From contig JAOPGA020001235.1 of the NCBI GenBank assembly GCA_026419775.2, positions 62,001 through 126,000 of the forward strand: a DNA stretch of 64,000 bases. Reading direction: 5' to 3'. The notes beneath the pieces were generated by a model. The model searched no databases and was not told the DNA's origin. It worked only from the letters and a program-made list of their open reading frames with translations. Shown here in pieces: positions 43,996 through 54,292 of this stretch. The position numbers were made by a program, and so were the translations under genes. Numbering within the stretch: the stretch's first letter is position 1; each line of letters opens with the position of its first letter. This DNA is from Acrasis kona. Taxonomy: Eukaryota; Heterolobosea; Eutetramitea; Acrasida; Acrasidae.

Positions 43996-46605
43996 TCATT
44001 TGTTGGTGACGATGTCGACCGGATGTGAGAGGTTGCTTGCTTTTTTGGGAGTAATCTCTTCTTGAGTGAAATCTAAAGTGCGCTCCACCACATGCTTCGG
44101 CGTGTGATAATCTTTGCTGGTGGATCTCTTTCTGACTTGATCAATAATAGCATCAATTTCATTTTCGAACAATTCAATTTGTGGAGTGTCCATTGGTTTT
44201 TCCAATTCATTTTCGTCGGATTGTTGCTTATTAATGTCGATTGTTTCATGTTGTTCGTCTCTTTCGCTAGTGTTGATTGGTATTATTTCATGGTTGGCCG
44301 GTTGAATGTTTGTGTTATTGTTCTCTTGTTGTTGATCAGAATCCGAAGTGTGTACTTCTATTTCATGATTGGTTGACTGGATATTTTCAGAAGGTGAAAA
44401 AAGTTTTTCTTTGGATTTTTGAACGTGGAGTTGGACTAGTTGTGAGAGGACGCTTTGATATTTTATGGATGCTTGTTGGAGCGTCGGTGGATCATTTTGA
44501 GTGACTTCCTCCACATAAACGTTTTGTTCCGAAAAGTGTGGAGGTGATGGTTCTTCGCGAGAAAGATTAGTTTCACTTCCAATTTCAGTGTTGATTGTGG
44601 TGCTTGTATCTGGTGTTGCGAAATGTCCCGGACTTGATGTTGTATGGTGTATTTCGCGAGTGTTGATTTCTTCGAAACATTTCTCTTTGGGAGGAGTAGC
44701 TTGATTGGTTGGTGACAACTGGTCATGATGAAGTACATTTGTTTCGAACATGGCATCATCATTGATGATTGTGGGACTTTGTTTTGTTGGTACATGTTTG
44801 GGCGGTGGGGTTTGTTCAGGTATTATTGAGTCCTCCTCTACTTGTAGAGTTGGTTGCATCTCAACTTGTTCTGTAGTGGCTTGGGTATAGTTTATTAATG
44901 TGTCATCATGAGAGTTGTTCAGATTCGTGGGGGAATCCTCAAAACTCGAACGGACAAGATTGATGGGGGAATCTTGTCCGTAAAGTAGTTTAGCGGGAGA
45001 GCTTTGTTGAACTTCATTTACAAATTGATCTATAATCATGTTTTCGTCAATTTCAGAGATTGTAGGAGGACTGATTGGGCTGCTCAACCAACGACTATCT
45101 ATTGTTGGTGACGAATCATGGTCATCGTTTTTGAAATTTGTTTGGGTTTGAGTAGATGTGACGTTTATAACTGTTGATAACAGCACCGTATTGTCTACTT
45201 CATTCTTGTCCTGTAAATCTGTCGTGGCAAGAGTTCCGTATGTGAAAACCGTAACGTTACTTTCGTTGTTAGGGCTACCATCATACTCATATATTGGTTT
45301 CAGACTGGACGTCTTTGATTCCACATTTGGCTTGCCATCTTTTATTTTAGATATTTGAAGTTGATTCTTACAATGATTTCTTTCCTCCATCAGAGCAAGG
45401 CTCATCGTTCCGAAAGAAGAGATGGGAGAAGATGATGAAAATACTATATTTAAATCACTTTCAAAATTGTGAAGTCTTCTATAGTCTTTAATTTCTCCTA
45501 GTTTTATATACAAAGATGAGCAATCGTTTCTTGTCAAGTTGTTCCGAGATAAATTAACAAACAATAAAGTAGGATGTGTCTGATTATATTAATTTGGTGT
45601 CGTTCGTTGTATGCATACCTTGGCAGATTGTAACAGACTATGACAAGACTTGTATGTTAGCTTATTGTCTCTTAGATCCAACATGCTTAGTGTTTTATTA
45701 CAAGTCAGAGCCTTCGCAATGGCCTCTCCTCCAATGTCAGTAATCATATTATTCGACAAATCAATTCTATTCTTGTTAAAATGTGTTTTACCTAACGTCC
45801 TTACATTGTGATTGTAACTGATATGTAAAGGCACCTGGATACATGAGCGGCACCTTGGTCAGATATTTTGTTGGATCCGATGCTTAATCTATCCTAGTAG
45901 TGTGTAATTTATTGTGTGTTGTAATAAAATACCAGCGTGGATTTAGGATCATACAAACTGTTGCATATAGGTTTAATCCCTTCTGACGATATTGAATTAT
46001 TCCATAAATCCAAGTTTTTTATGGTCTTCGAATTTATAACCATGTTTGCTAGCTGTGGACCGAATTCAGGCTGTTAAGGTTACTTTTTGTGGTCAATTTC
46101 GAAATGCATTACTGTAAGTTTGTTATCAAATAAAACCAAATTGTTTAAAGAAGGAAATGTTGTAGATGCAGATTCGCAAAAAGCACGAATGCCCACTCCA
46201 TTCAAATTGTTTTTTGAAAGATTTAAAGTGTTTACGCGAAATAATTCATGCTTATTCATCAATCCAATGAAATGTATAAAAGATTTCGTTTCTGTGAACG
46301 AACCCTTCAAATTTAGTTCTGTCAACGTCTTAAGTTTAATTTAACGAAAAAAGTTGAATACGTACATTTTTGTTGCTGATAATATATTCTGTAACAGTTT
46401 GTACAATGTTGTCCAAGCTACTTTCGCTTAATTCTAATATATTTAATTGTACATTCATCTGCTTCAGTTTGACAAGCAGAGCTTTTACGCGCTCATTGCT
46501 CAAGTCGCAGCTAACTAGCTTGACCCCATAAATTACTGTGGATATCTTGTTTACGAACACTTTCCATTCCTCTTCTGAAAATGTTCCGCTCCATTCGAGC
46601 AGCAT
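43996..46605 (-). CDS. Leucine-rich-repeat protein with long disordered tail
   Basis: At least five exons. Clear joins: 46366|46328 (37-nt intron), 46113|46070 (42 nt), a 39-nt intron near 45893-45931, and 45619|45579 (39 nt). RI-type leucine-rich repeats run along the first part (LTELNLKGSF, VNTLNLSKNNLNGVGIRAF, IKNLDLWNNSISSEGIKPI, RIDLSNNMITDIGGEAIAKA, LSMLDLRDNKLTYKSCHSLL, LLFVNLSRNNLTRNDCSSLY). The last ~490 residues are Ser/Thr/Asn/Gln/Pro rich and probably disordered. One join near 45800-45840 is unresolved: the frame changes by one between two repeats. Start at ATG 46605 is the first in frame. RI-type LRRs usually bind proteins such as small GTPases or actin regulators. Specific role unknown. 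Confidence 0.75.
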
Positions 46606-47332
46606 GAATAACTGTTTTGTAACAAACAATGCCTCCAAAATTTCATTCGCAACTTACAATGCCCTGCTTTAATGACATATTAAAACAATCTGGTTCTTCA
46701 AATAAACAGGATTTTTACTCTAGACGACTATAAATTTTCGGACGCCCAGTGTGCTTCAGTCTGATAAAAGTGCTAACATTGGCCAGTCAGAAGACGAATT
46801 TTATTTGTACGTAAATATTTCTTGATTATTTTAGTTGGAATAAAACCAAGCCAAGGAGCTTACAAGCCAACAAAACGTTTTGGATTGCACTACCAGGCAA
46901 TTGTTGACTAATACCAGAAAATGAAGGTCGAATTTATGGAAGGGATCAAGTAGATCTCATACACAGTACATACAGATAGTGGACTGGAAGTCAACATGCA
47001 TAGCACACAACAAACAGACCCTACAAATATTTTCAAATGGAGCAGAAAGATCAACACATCATCGAACTCTACATGGCCACATCAAATCCCACATGATCTT
47101 ACATAGACATCCTGCGGGAACTTTCCATTACTAAAAGTTGAGATGATCTGTTCCATTAGATCCGGATAAATAAAAATAGTTTTGTAAAACATGTTTATTC
47201 TGTACCAAGATTATTAATGTCCAATACAGGATTAATGCTCGTGGTTCATCTTCGTAGTTTGGTCGACGTCTTCTCTCCCCTACTTGGAATTGACGTTGAA
47301 TTTCGTCTACTATTTGTAGACTAAATAAGTAA
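46606..47332. other. Gene-free stretch, start of the repeat-rich region
   Basis: About 730 bp without a credible coding frame. It marks the change from the dense host block to the mobile-element region. I see no clear repeat or RNA gene. Confidence 0.5.
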
Positions 47333-47430
47333 GAAAGGTTTAAAGGTCATCCATATGGTATCAGTGATATCTGTAGACCTTGTCAGAAACTTCTTCAAAG
47401 TATTGTTTGTGGCTATCTGAAGGCTATCTT
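47333..47430 (-). mobile_element. Fragment of a second Harbinger-like copy
   Basis: This ~98-bp stretch repeats, with differences, the segment at about 48645-48745 inside the transposase remnant below. Both contain AGAAACTTCTTCAAAGTATTGTTTGTGG-type sequence (shared core CTTCTTCAAAGTATTG) and ATCTGAAGGC. Same orientation. It must be a truncated copy of the same transposon or a partial local duplication. Confidence 0.6.
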
Positions 47431-47559
47431 CCGTACGTATTATGCAATCATGAGGCTGAATGCTGTCGTTATTTTGCATTTTGTTTTATCGAACATATCT
47501 CGGAACAAGATTTATTTAATACTTTACAATCCGGAAATTCAAGGAAGATAAACCGTTCC

Positions 47560-48784
47560 TAAAACTTTAGTAATGGAACGTTTCCGAATGGAGCGTTCTT
47601 GCGAGTAATCATAATCCTCTTGTAGTCTCTCTTCCGCTCTACGTTACGGGCAGCGGCTTCATATCTTTCTCTATCACCTCTTCTATGAGCGGCTAAGTTC
47701 CAAAGTTGATCTTCCTCCTATCTATCGTTTCTATTTGTGACAACCCTTCCAAATCGCTGTCTACGACGAAATTCTGGAGGTTTTCAACATTTCCACGGAA
47801 TTGATAAGATTCGTCTTCATAGTGCCTTTGTTCTCTTTTCTCAAAAAGCTCCGCATCGCTTTTTTCGCGTTCTGTGTGGTTTCCACGGCGGATGGACATG
47901 TTTGTGAAGGCAACAGCAAGATATAACAGAGTCCGCAAATGTTTAATTGGTCCACGGTACTCACATCGAAACATGGGGAATTTCAATTTGAGAAACCCAA
48001 AGAACTGCTCAATCATGACACGATGCCCATTGAAAACTTCATTGTATCGTTTCTCCATCTGATTTACTCTCTTTCTGCTGGTTTTTTGTATGGTGTCAAA
48101 ATTCTGAACAATATTCTATCATTCAAGTATCCAAGATCGCCCATCGCTACGTCGCGGTCTAAATCGACTATGCGCTCTAAATCAGACCTCCAAATGCCTC
48201 GCATGTCATGAACTCCCCCCGGTTGCCCTTCGTCCACCCAAATGGCATGCTGTTGTTTATTGCCACTTGAAAGTTCGCTGCTGGTGTTTGTAGCTTGTAC
48301 GACCTATCACTGTCTAATTCAAGACCAAAATGTGAACAAGGGATATGAGTGCCATCAACAATGAAAGTTGGGCATATATTTATGAGCTGTCTAGGAAGCT
48401 CTCTGTGCCACCTCCTTTCTATCATTATACGTCCCCCAGGCTTTCTAGTTTCGAAAAATCCAACAAAGCCTTGTCAACCTTATCCAAGATTCTTGTTATG
48501 CCATTGCCAGGTAATCCGTATTCATATTTTGTTGTTTTTGTGCTGATCTGGTCATGAAACATCATGTAATGCACTAGAATCATACCAACCTGTTCCTTTG
48601 TGAATCCATAAGGAATAGAACACTCAATGCTATCTTCTATATACGTAAGAAAGGTTTGAAGGTCCATATGCATGGTATCTTCGTAGACTTTGTCAGAAAC
48701 TTCTTCAAAGTATTGTTTGTGGCGATCTGAAGGCTGTCTTCCATATGGAAATGGAATGTATGATAATGGATTGTTGACTACCAT
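47560..48784 (-). pseudogene. Broken Harbinger/PIF-like DDE transposase
   Basis: Minus-strand pieces in different frames add up to a DDE_Tnp_4 transposase. Piece 48425-48784 is the N-terminal helical part (ending KALLDFSKLESLG). Piece 48177-48425 has the first catalytic Asp in TFIVDGTHIPCSHFG. Around 48063-48180 DVAMGDLGYLNDRILFRIL carries the second Asp region. Piece 47693-48058 (NEVFNGHRVMIEQFFGFLKL, with the Glu) is the C-terminal core, followed by a charged tail to ~47,570. At least three frame changes separate the pieces (near 48425, 48065 and 47700), so it cannot encode an active enzyme. No terminal inverted repeat was found. Harbinger elements also encode a Myb-like helper; none is seen here. 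Confidence 0.8.
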
Positions 48785-48931
48785 AATCTACCGTTATAAT
48801 TTGTGCATAATGCATACACTATAACTTTGAAGTAGGTGTTGTCATAATGTCAAACTTTAACGATTTTGGGGTTGGCCAAATGTTGCGGTAAAAATTGATA
48901 ATTGAACGAACAGCAACGTGGCTACTTGGAT

Positions 48932-49290
48932 TCATTTGCAGCAGATACGTGTCGGATCCTTACAGATGTCGGTAAATATGGATTTGTTCATATGAATTTC
49001 AGCCCTTTGCTCAGAAAGCAGTGATTGGATCTCCACCACCCGACGAGCCGTGCTTTGGTGAACTTGGTTTGTTCCTGCTATGTATTTTACAAGAATACCG
49101 TTAAAATCTTCCCAAGGAAAACAAGAAGTCCAAAGTGAGCCAAACATTTCTACACAATCATTAATGTTCTAAAAAACTCCTGTTTTGTGTCACCATCCCA
49201 TAAATTATGCATGGTACATTGTTGTTCTGCTTGAGCTGTCCAGCCAGGAAACTCACGCAGTTTAAGAATCGATTAATTACCTTTAAAAGG
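48932..49290 (-). pseudogene. Fragment resembling a DUF4218/CACTA-like transposon protein
   Basis: A minus-strand frame reads MFGSLWTSCFPWEDFNGILV, then KYIAGTNQVHQSTARRVVEI. The W-(S/T)-x-CFP(F/W)E-D-x-NG and GT-x-x-V pattern recalls the conserved tail region of CACTA-type or KDZ-type transposon proteins. Upstream, LREFPGWTAQAEQQCTMHN continues in the neighbouring frame. It looks like a decayed fragment. The match is from memory and short, so it could be another family. Confidence 0.35.
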
Positions 49291-49466
49291 CATGTTGTGA
49301 ATAGAAAGATATTGATACGCTTCTCTGTAATGGTCCTCTGTTCTTATAGCCTTTCAAAAACGCAATTATTACAATGGAAAACGGAGTTGAGTCAACCTAC
49401 ATTATCTGTAGTGATATCACACAGTAGTATAGTATCATATAGAGATACCCAACACTGCGTACTGGT

Positions 49467-49532
49467 GGGCAACAATCAACTTCAGTTATAGCTGTGGGCA
49501 ACAATCCATAGACTCGATTTTGGGCAACAATC
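49467..49532 (+). repeat. Three copies of GGGCAACAATC
   Basis: The 11-mer GGGCAACAATC occurs at 49467-49477, 49496-49506 and 49522-49532, spaced 29 and 26 bp. Possibly subterminal repeats of a decayed transposon or a protein-binding array. Confidence 0.6.
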
Positions 49533-49809
49533 TATTATCTCAACGCATTTTTTGTGGTCCAGTTCAAACTCTATTATGTTCTTACTGCCAAATGATTTAT
49601 ACTACGGGCCTGTTGCTCCATATGTAACCTCAATTGCATCAACTACTATACCATTTGCTAAAATCATTGATATTGAGGGCATCCGCGAAGGGTTGTCTAT
49701 TGACCGTGCAATGGACTGAAGCTTTTTCGAAAACAATTTTGGACGATGTAATCACCAAAATAAAATATCCTCCTTCCTTTTTTAAAAATCCAACCAAATT
49801 AGAAAATTA

Positions 49810-49948
49810 TTGTGAATTTCGATATTCCTTGACGAATTTCCTGTCTATTTCTGGTTCGAAATAAATCTGTTTTTAACCGACTCCGTTCTGATTCTGTTTC
49901 GCTTTTGTTCTGTTTCCGTTCTTTTTCCGTTCTTTTTTTGTTTCGCTT
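49810..49948 (+). repeat. Left terminal inverted repeat (139 bp)
   Basis: Starts TTGTGAATTTCGATATTCC directly after a TA. The inner half is pyrimidine-rich with repeated CTGTTT(C)CGTTCT units. Matches the complement of 52330-52468 with three mismatches. Confidence 0.95.
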
Positions 49949-50034
49949 ATAATCTGTTTTATTTTGTTTCTGTTCCGTTCCCGTTCTATTTTTTTAAAAA
50001 CAAACACAAAACAGTAACGTTAAATAACAACAAG

Positions 50035-51255
50035 ATGGGAATCAAGGCAGACATACCAGTGTTCAATTTCATAAACTTCTTTGAGAAGTCTTTTAGGGAA
50101 AACTACTGCAAACAATACCACATGAAAGCATTGTCAAAGCTCTCTGCTGAATTATTCCAGGAGATGGTCCATCTTAAAGAGTTTAGAGTAGAAATAGGAA
50201 AGATGACCAAGATTTCAAAAGTACGAGATGAAGGGATCAAGGAAATACTACGTGTGATGAAATTAGATGCATTTCACAATCTTGCATCAAAGGTTTTTGC
50301 TGAAAAGGAAGATGAGTTCCAAGTTGATCGACATCAAAACAAACAAGAATACATGTCAATGTTGTTATCAAAAAGTAAAAACAGCAACTCCACCCCCAAA
50401 GCACAGCATCAACAACTCATTGCAAAATGTAAGGAGATAAAAAGAGACAACTTTGTAAAAGCGGAGCAGTTCAATAAAAATCTTGATTATCAACCTGAAA
50501 GCGAAGATGAGGAAGAGGTCAAAGATTCCTTGAATCATGAGGACATTTTAGATCAGAGTGATAATCAAGTCAAAGAAGCAGTTTATCATGGGGCTGTTTA
50601 TCGCAACACAACAAAGCTGTCGGAGCTTTTAAAATTTTACGAAGCGGCCAAGGGTAGTGTTAGTGAACAAATGGAAGAGACAAAAAAAATGATTATTAAT
50701 AGAGAAGCCGAGGAAGTGTATAAAAAAAATTATAAATTGCAAGCCCGATACCAATACCATATTTCGAACTTGACGACAACAATCAAGAATTTAAAACAAG
50801 CACATGCCTCTTTTAAACCCAACACACCTTACGATTTACCACAGTACTTGTTTCAAAGTACTATTGTACCAGACCCTTCACCTTCACCACCACCTCCCTC
50901 GCCCTCATTTTCACAACCCTCTCGTTCACCACACCAATTTGACACACCGCCACAACAAACACATGCAAATCCTTTTGATGCAAAGCTCCCATCATTTAGT
51001 CAAATGATGCATCAGCATCCTCCTGGTTACTCAAATCCTAACACTGAGTACCAACATGAACACCTAAGGACCAGTTTTAATTACAACCGACCAATAATTG
51101 AATCTCCTACTTCTTTTCACAGGTCACAAACACCAATATCACCTAAACAAACGCAAAATGGTTCATTACTGTTTTACGAGAAACGTCCAACAATGGTGAG
51201 ACACACAGGACAAAAAAGAAAAGTTGATGACTTGTTAAATGATTGTGATTTATAA
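50035..51255 (+). CDS. Transposon accessory protein, coiled coil plus Pro-rich tail, unknown
   Basis: Single exon, 406 aa, ATG at 50035. N-terminal ~100 residues are helical with basic and aromatic content (VFNFINFFEKSFRENYCKQY). A Glu-rich acidic segment lies around residue 160 (YQPESEDEEEVKDSLNHED), a coiled-coil helix at ~200-260 (AAKGSVSEQMEETKKMI onward), then a Pro/Ser/Gln-rich disordered region (DPSPSPPPPSPSFSQPS) and a C-terminal GQKRKVDDLLNDCDL with a nuclear-signal-like KRKVDD. No known domain. It is intact, lies inside the TIRs and faces the transposase tail to tail. It may bind DNA ends, bridge transposase subunits or steer integration; all inference. Confidence 0.8.
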   Translation: MGIKADIPVFNFINFFEKSFRENYCKQYHMKALSKLSAELFQEMVHLKEFRVEIGKMTKISKVRDEGIKEILRVMKLDAFHNLASKVFAEKEDEFQVDRHQNKQEYMSMLLSKSKNSNSTPKAQHQQLIAKCKEIKRDNFVKAEQFNKNLDYQPESEDEEEVKDSLNHEDILDQSDNQVKEAVYHGAVYRNTTKLSELLKFYEAAKGSVSEQMEETKKMIINREAEEVYKKNYKLQARYQYHISNLTTTIKNLKQAHASFKPNTPYDLPQYLFQSTIVPDPSPSPPPPSPSFSQPSRSPHQFDTPPQQTHANPFDAKLPSFSQMMHQHPPGYSNPNTEYQHEHLRTSFNYNRPIIESPTSFHRSQTPISPKQTQNGSLLFYEKRPTMVRHTGQKRKVDDLLNDCDL

Positions 51256-52308
51256 ATGATTACTTTGCCAATTTCTATAACAGTGACTAGTGTTTGCTTG
51301 TAAAATATCACTTTTAACCTCTGCTATTGCCCATTCAATATGCTCAATTATATCTTCGTCCCTCTCATCATCTAGCTCAATGTCAAGACCTCGTAGATTT
51401 GCCTTTATATGTGCAAACGACATTTCAATTGGATTGTAATCTGGGGAGTAGGTTGGTAAAAAGAGGAATGGAACACCCTCATCATAAAGAAAGTCTAGTA
51501 CCTCTTTAGAATGATGAATGCGTGCATTGTCTAATATTAATATATTTTCTGGCTCAAGCAGTTCAACAAGTTCCTCAAGGAAATAAAGGAAATCTTCACT
51601 TTTCATACCATTTCCATGCATAGTATTACGAATGTAATGGTGAACAATATTAGAATCACTCTGAGCCATTATCAATGAGTATGATTTTCTTGAAACATTA
51701 CCAGCTGGCCACTCTGGTTCTACTCCTTGTTTAAATGATCCATACAGCTGGTTGAAATCCCTGAAGTCGAAATGAGATTCATCCAAGTATATAAACTTAG
51801 TGACATCAAACCCAAACACATGTTCACGCCAATGTCTCCTTTTATTCTGAACCTCTTCGGTTAATCTTTTTCTTGCAATTTTAGTTGCTTTTCTCATTCT
51901 GTATCCAAGAACACTTGTTTTGATTTTGCTAATCTCAGATATAGATATATCAACATCAAACTCTTTCAATAAATGTTGGATTGATTTGAGGCGACGGAAG
52001 GGATTGTCAAGAGAAATTGTGTCAATTAATGCAATTACATATGGATTAACAGTGCGTGATTGGTGCTTTGGGCGCCCCTGCTTTTTTAGTTCAAGGTTTC
52101 CCTCTCCAACTTTAATGTATTTTTTGACTGTATTGACAGATAACAGTGTCATTTGTATAATTTGTGGCACTGTGTATCCTTTGTTGTGCAAATTCCTAAT
52201 TGTTAGCTGTGCAGCTTTGTCTAGCGCAGATCCGTTTTGATAGCAGCGGTTTGATTTGGACACTTGGTTGTACACGAGATGGATTGTTTGAAGTTTGGGT
52301 TGGATCAA
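51250..52308 (-). CDS. Tc1/IS630-type DD34E transposase
   Basis: Open frame of ~352 codons on the minus strand. N-terminal helix-turn-helix region LHNKGYTVPQIIQMTLLSVN, followed by a GRPKH-type AT-hook-like motif (LKKQGRPKHQSRT), then the RNase-H-like core: first Asp in FIYLDESHFDF, second in NILILDNARIHHS and Glu in TYSPDYNPIEMSF. The gap between the last two is 34 residues, i.e. DD34E as in Tc1. The frame begins without an ATG; the first in-frame Met lies inside the helix-turn-helix, so the real start needs an upstream exon or a non-ATG codon. No internal stops. The 3' end overlaps the accessory gene by 6 bp. Confidence 0.92.
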   Translation of the reverse strand: MIQPKLQTIHLVYNQVSKSNRCYQNGSALDKAAQLTIRNLHNKGYTVPQIIQMTLLSVNTVKKYIKVGEGNLELKKQGRPKHQSRTVNPYVIALIDTISLDNPFRRLKSIQHLLKEFDVDISISEISKIKTSVLGYRMRKATKIARKRLTEEVQNKRRHWREHVFGFDVTKFIYLDESHFDFRDFNQLYGSFKQGVEPEWPAGNVSRKSYSLIMAQSDSNIVHHYIRNTMHGNGMKSEDFLYFLEELVELLEPENILILDNARIHHSKEVLDFLYDEGVPFLFLPTYSPDYNPIEMSFAHIKANLRGLDIELDDERDEDIIEHIEWAIAEVKSDILQANTSHCYRNWQSNHL

Positions 52309-52329
52309 AACAGAGTCGGTTAAAGAGCA

Positions 52330-52468
52330 AAGCGAAACAAAAACAGAACGGAAAAAGAACGGAAACAGAACAAAAGCGAAACAGAATCAGAACGGAGTTG
52401 GTTAAAAACAGATTTATTTCGAACCAGAAATAGACAGGAAATTCGTCAAGGAATATCGAAATCCACAA
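52330..52468 (-). repeat. Right terminal inverted repeat (139 bp)
   Basis: Reverse complement of the left TIR with three mismatches; ends one base before TA at 52469-52470. Just inside it, TTTAACCGACTCTGTT repeats the TIR motif TTTAACC(G/A)ACTCCGTT once more. Confidence 0.95.
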
Positions 52469-52470
52469 TA

Positions 52471-53060
52471 CCTGCCGCCATAATGAACACTCTGTTGCTC
52501 TCCAATACGAGCATTTCCTGCACCACTGAATCTAACATGGGAGGGTGAGGTCAGTGATTTCAATTTGGACAGACATCACGAAGGGATAACTGTCTTAACT
52601 TCTTTGTGCTCTAAGGGCATTGGAGCACTTTTACAACGAAATAAAGCATCAAACAGAGGTCGCTGCATGATCCAAAATACGAGTTATAGAGNAGTGAAGC
52701 AATAGATAAATTCAAAAAAGGGTAGTTTTAGGAGTGCATGTATATAAGGTATACGCAAAGATGAAAATCCGTCAAAGATGGTAACTTTTTTCACTCCAAG
52801 TTGGAATGTAGTTTAATAAAGTACAAATATTATTGGACTGCAAATGATAATCATAGACGTAGTCATCAAATAGCGCACTTTCTAAAATTATCTAAGCTGT
52901 GGATGAAGAACCATCCAAGCAGTGTGCTCTGTTATCTTGTGTTCGTGGCCAATTTCTTTGTAAAATTTTATTGGCCTCCCGAATCGTTCGTGGTTTGTCT
53001 GTCGGTTTGTTTGCTTGTCGGCATTCGTTAGATATTTGTCAGCATTATGAGATACTGGAT
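52471..53060. other. Non-coding stretch with one N
   Basis: About 590 bp between the Tc1-like element and the inverted-repeat element. No credible coding frame; the short frames here have no recognisable content. One N at about 52692. Confidence 0.5.
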
Positions 53061-53251
53061 CAAGCTTAGTGTATGTTGATGCTAGTGGTATTCAAGGCTG
53101 TGTAATATATATACATTTACCTGTCCTTGGGCCAACTGCTCTCATTACATTAGGTTCATAATATTATATACTTTATCAATCAAAAGTTTAGTACTTGAGA
53201 AGAGGATTTTACATCTGATTACTTTTACATAATTACGTTAACTTTCATCAT

Positions 53252-53266
53252 CCCACCCACCCACCC
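53252..53266 (-). other. G-quadruplex motif
   Basis: Plus strand CCCACCCACCCACCC; minus strand GGGTGGGTGGGTGGG. Four G-triplets with 1-nt loops, among the most stable quadruplex patterns known. Confidence 0.85.
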
Positions 53267-53368
53267 TAAAAACAATCATTTTCATACACACACGTTGCAA
53301 ATAAACTTTTTATTGACATTTACAGCTTTTCGGATTTTTTCGGTTTGTATTCATAAGACCAACTTTGA

Positions 53369-53854
53369 TTACATGAGTCGATCAAAAGCATTATGAACTC
53401 TATACAATGTTTCTAATCTTTTCTCTGAGATAAATGTTGGGGTATCTTCAAAACCTTTACCGCGTATAATACCTTTACGAACAATACCTAATTCTTTGTT
53501 TAAGGCTTTGATAGGCACATTATCGGTTACGATTCCAACAATTGACTGTAAANCTTGGTTGCGAATTAAGTCATTAGATTTTCCAATCGTTGTTGTGCGG
53601 TAATCAAATTCTTTGCCTTAAAATATAAATTTTTTACTCTTTAACTAAAAAGTCATGAACTAACAAAGTAGAGTAAGAAGAAATTTACATTTCGTCGTGT
53701 TTGCATCGCCCAATCTAAAAATATGTATACCTTCATACTTGAGAAGAATCTTGCATTTTACGATGTATTTACAATAGAATATTTTTTGTTTTGCTAAGGG
53801 ATATCCTGTATCAGAACACTGTATACTTAAATTGTGTAGCTTCCAGATCCACAT
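53369..53854 (-). CDS. Uncharacterised spliced reading frame inside the inverted-repeat element
   Basis: Two exon-like pieces on the minus strand: 53689 to about 53854 (ending FRLGDANTTK) and 53369-53616 (starting KEFDYRTTTIGKSNDLI, ending AFDRLM and a TAA). They are joined in frame by a 72-nt intron with GTAAAT..TTTTAAG ends. The composition is protein-like (VTDNVPIKALNKELGIVRKG, then EDTPTFISEKRLETLYRV), with one N at about 53553. The 5' end is not resolved; protein-like sequence continues past 53,860 in another frame. No family recognised. Longer intron than host genes. Confidence 0.4.
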
Positions 53855-54224
53855 TGTTGTATGATTGTAGCTTCAAAGGTATTGGCACATTGAATGTTTG
53901 GCCAACCTTTGATCGCATACACAACGTATGGATGAGGTTGCAAGTAGTTTGTTTTTCTTCATTTCAATATTTGTATTTTATACTTCGAGTATGTTGGTTG
54001 GTAAAATTATGATTTAAAATGGAATTAAATGCTATCCGTACGGTAGTACATAACAAATGGTGTTCTTTTGTCTAACTGAAAAACTAGTGAGATTAATTAA
54101 ATAAAATGATGATTATGAAAAAAACCAATTAAATGTTATCCAAAATGGATAACAACGATTATAAAATGTGTTTCCATTGATATGTGTTGGGCATTAATTC
54201 CATCATGGATTAAAGTAATTATTA

Positions 54225-54292
54225 TTTAGGGTGGGAGGGTAGGGTAATGCAAACCAAATGAAATGTAAAATCTCGTGCTGTATAGTTCCAAA
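54225..54292 (+). repeat. 68-bp direct repeat, copy 1 (with G-quadruplex motif)
   Basis: Identical to 54511-54578. Contains GGGTGGGAGGGTAGGG (54229-54244), loops 1, 1 and 2 nt. Confidence 0.95.

Larger units (their letters stand above)
49810..52468. mobile_element. Tc1/mariner-type DNA transposon with two genes, apparently intact
   Basis: A 2659-bp element bounded by near-perfect inverted repeats of about 139 bp (49810-49948 and 52330-52468, three mismatches), both starting TTGTG(A/G)ATTTCGATATTC and both flanked outside by TA (49808-49809, 52469-52470), the target duplication of the Tc1/mariner group. Inside are two convergent genes whose 3' ends overlap by 6 bp: a 406-aa accessory protein (plus) and a DD34E transposase (minus). 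TIRs contain several (T)TCTGTTTCCGTTC-like repeats. TIR identity and two open frames indicate recent insertion. The transposase lacks an ATG upstream of its helix-turn-helix, so its true 5' end is uncertain. Confidence 0.93.

Noticed and set aside
47874-48557. Plus-strand frames over the Harbinger-like region
   Set aside because: They are antisense to the transposase pieces and show no family features.
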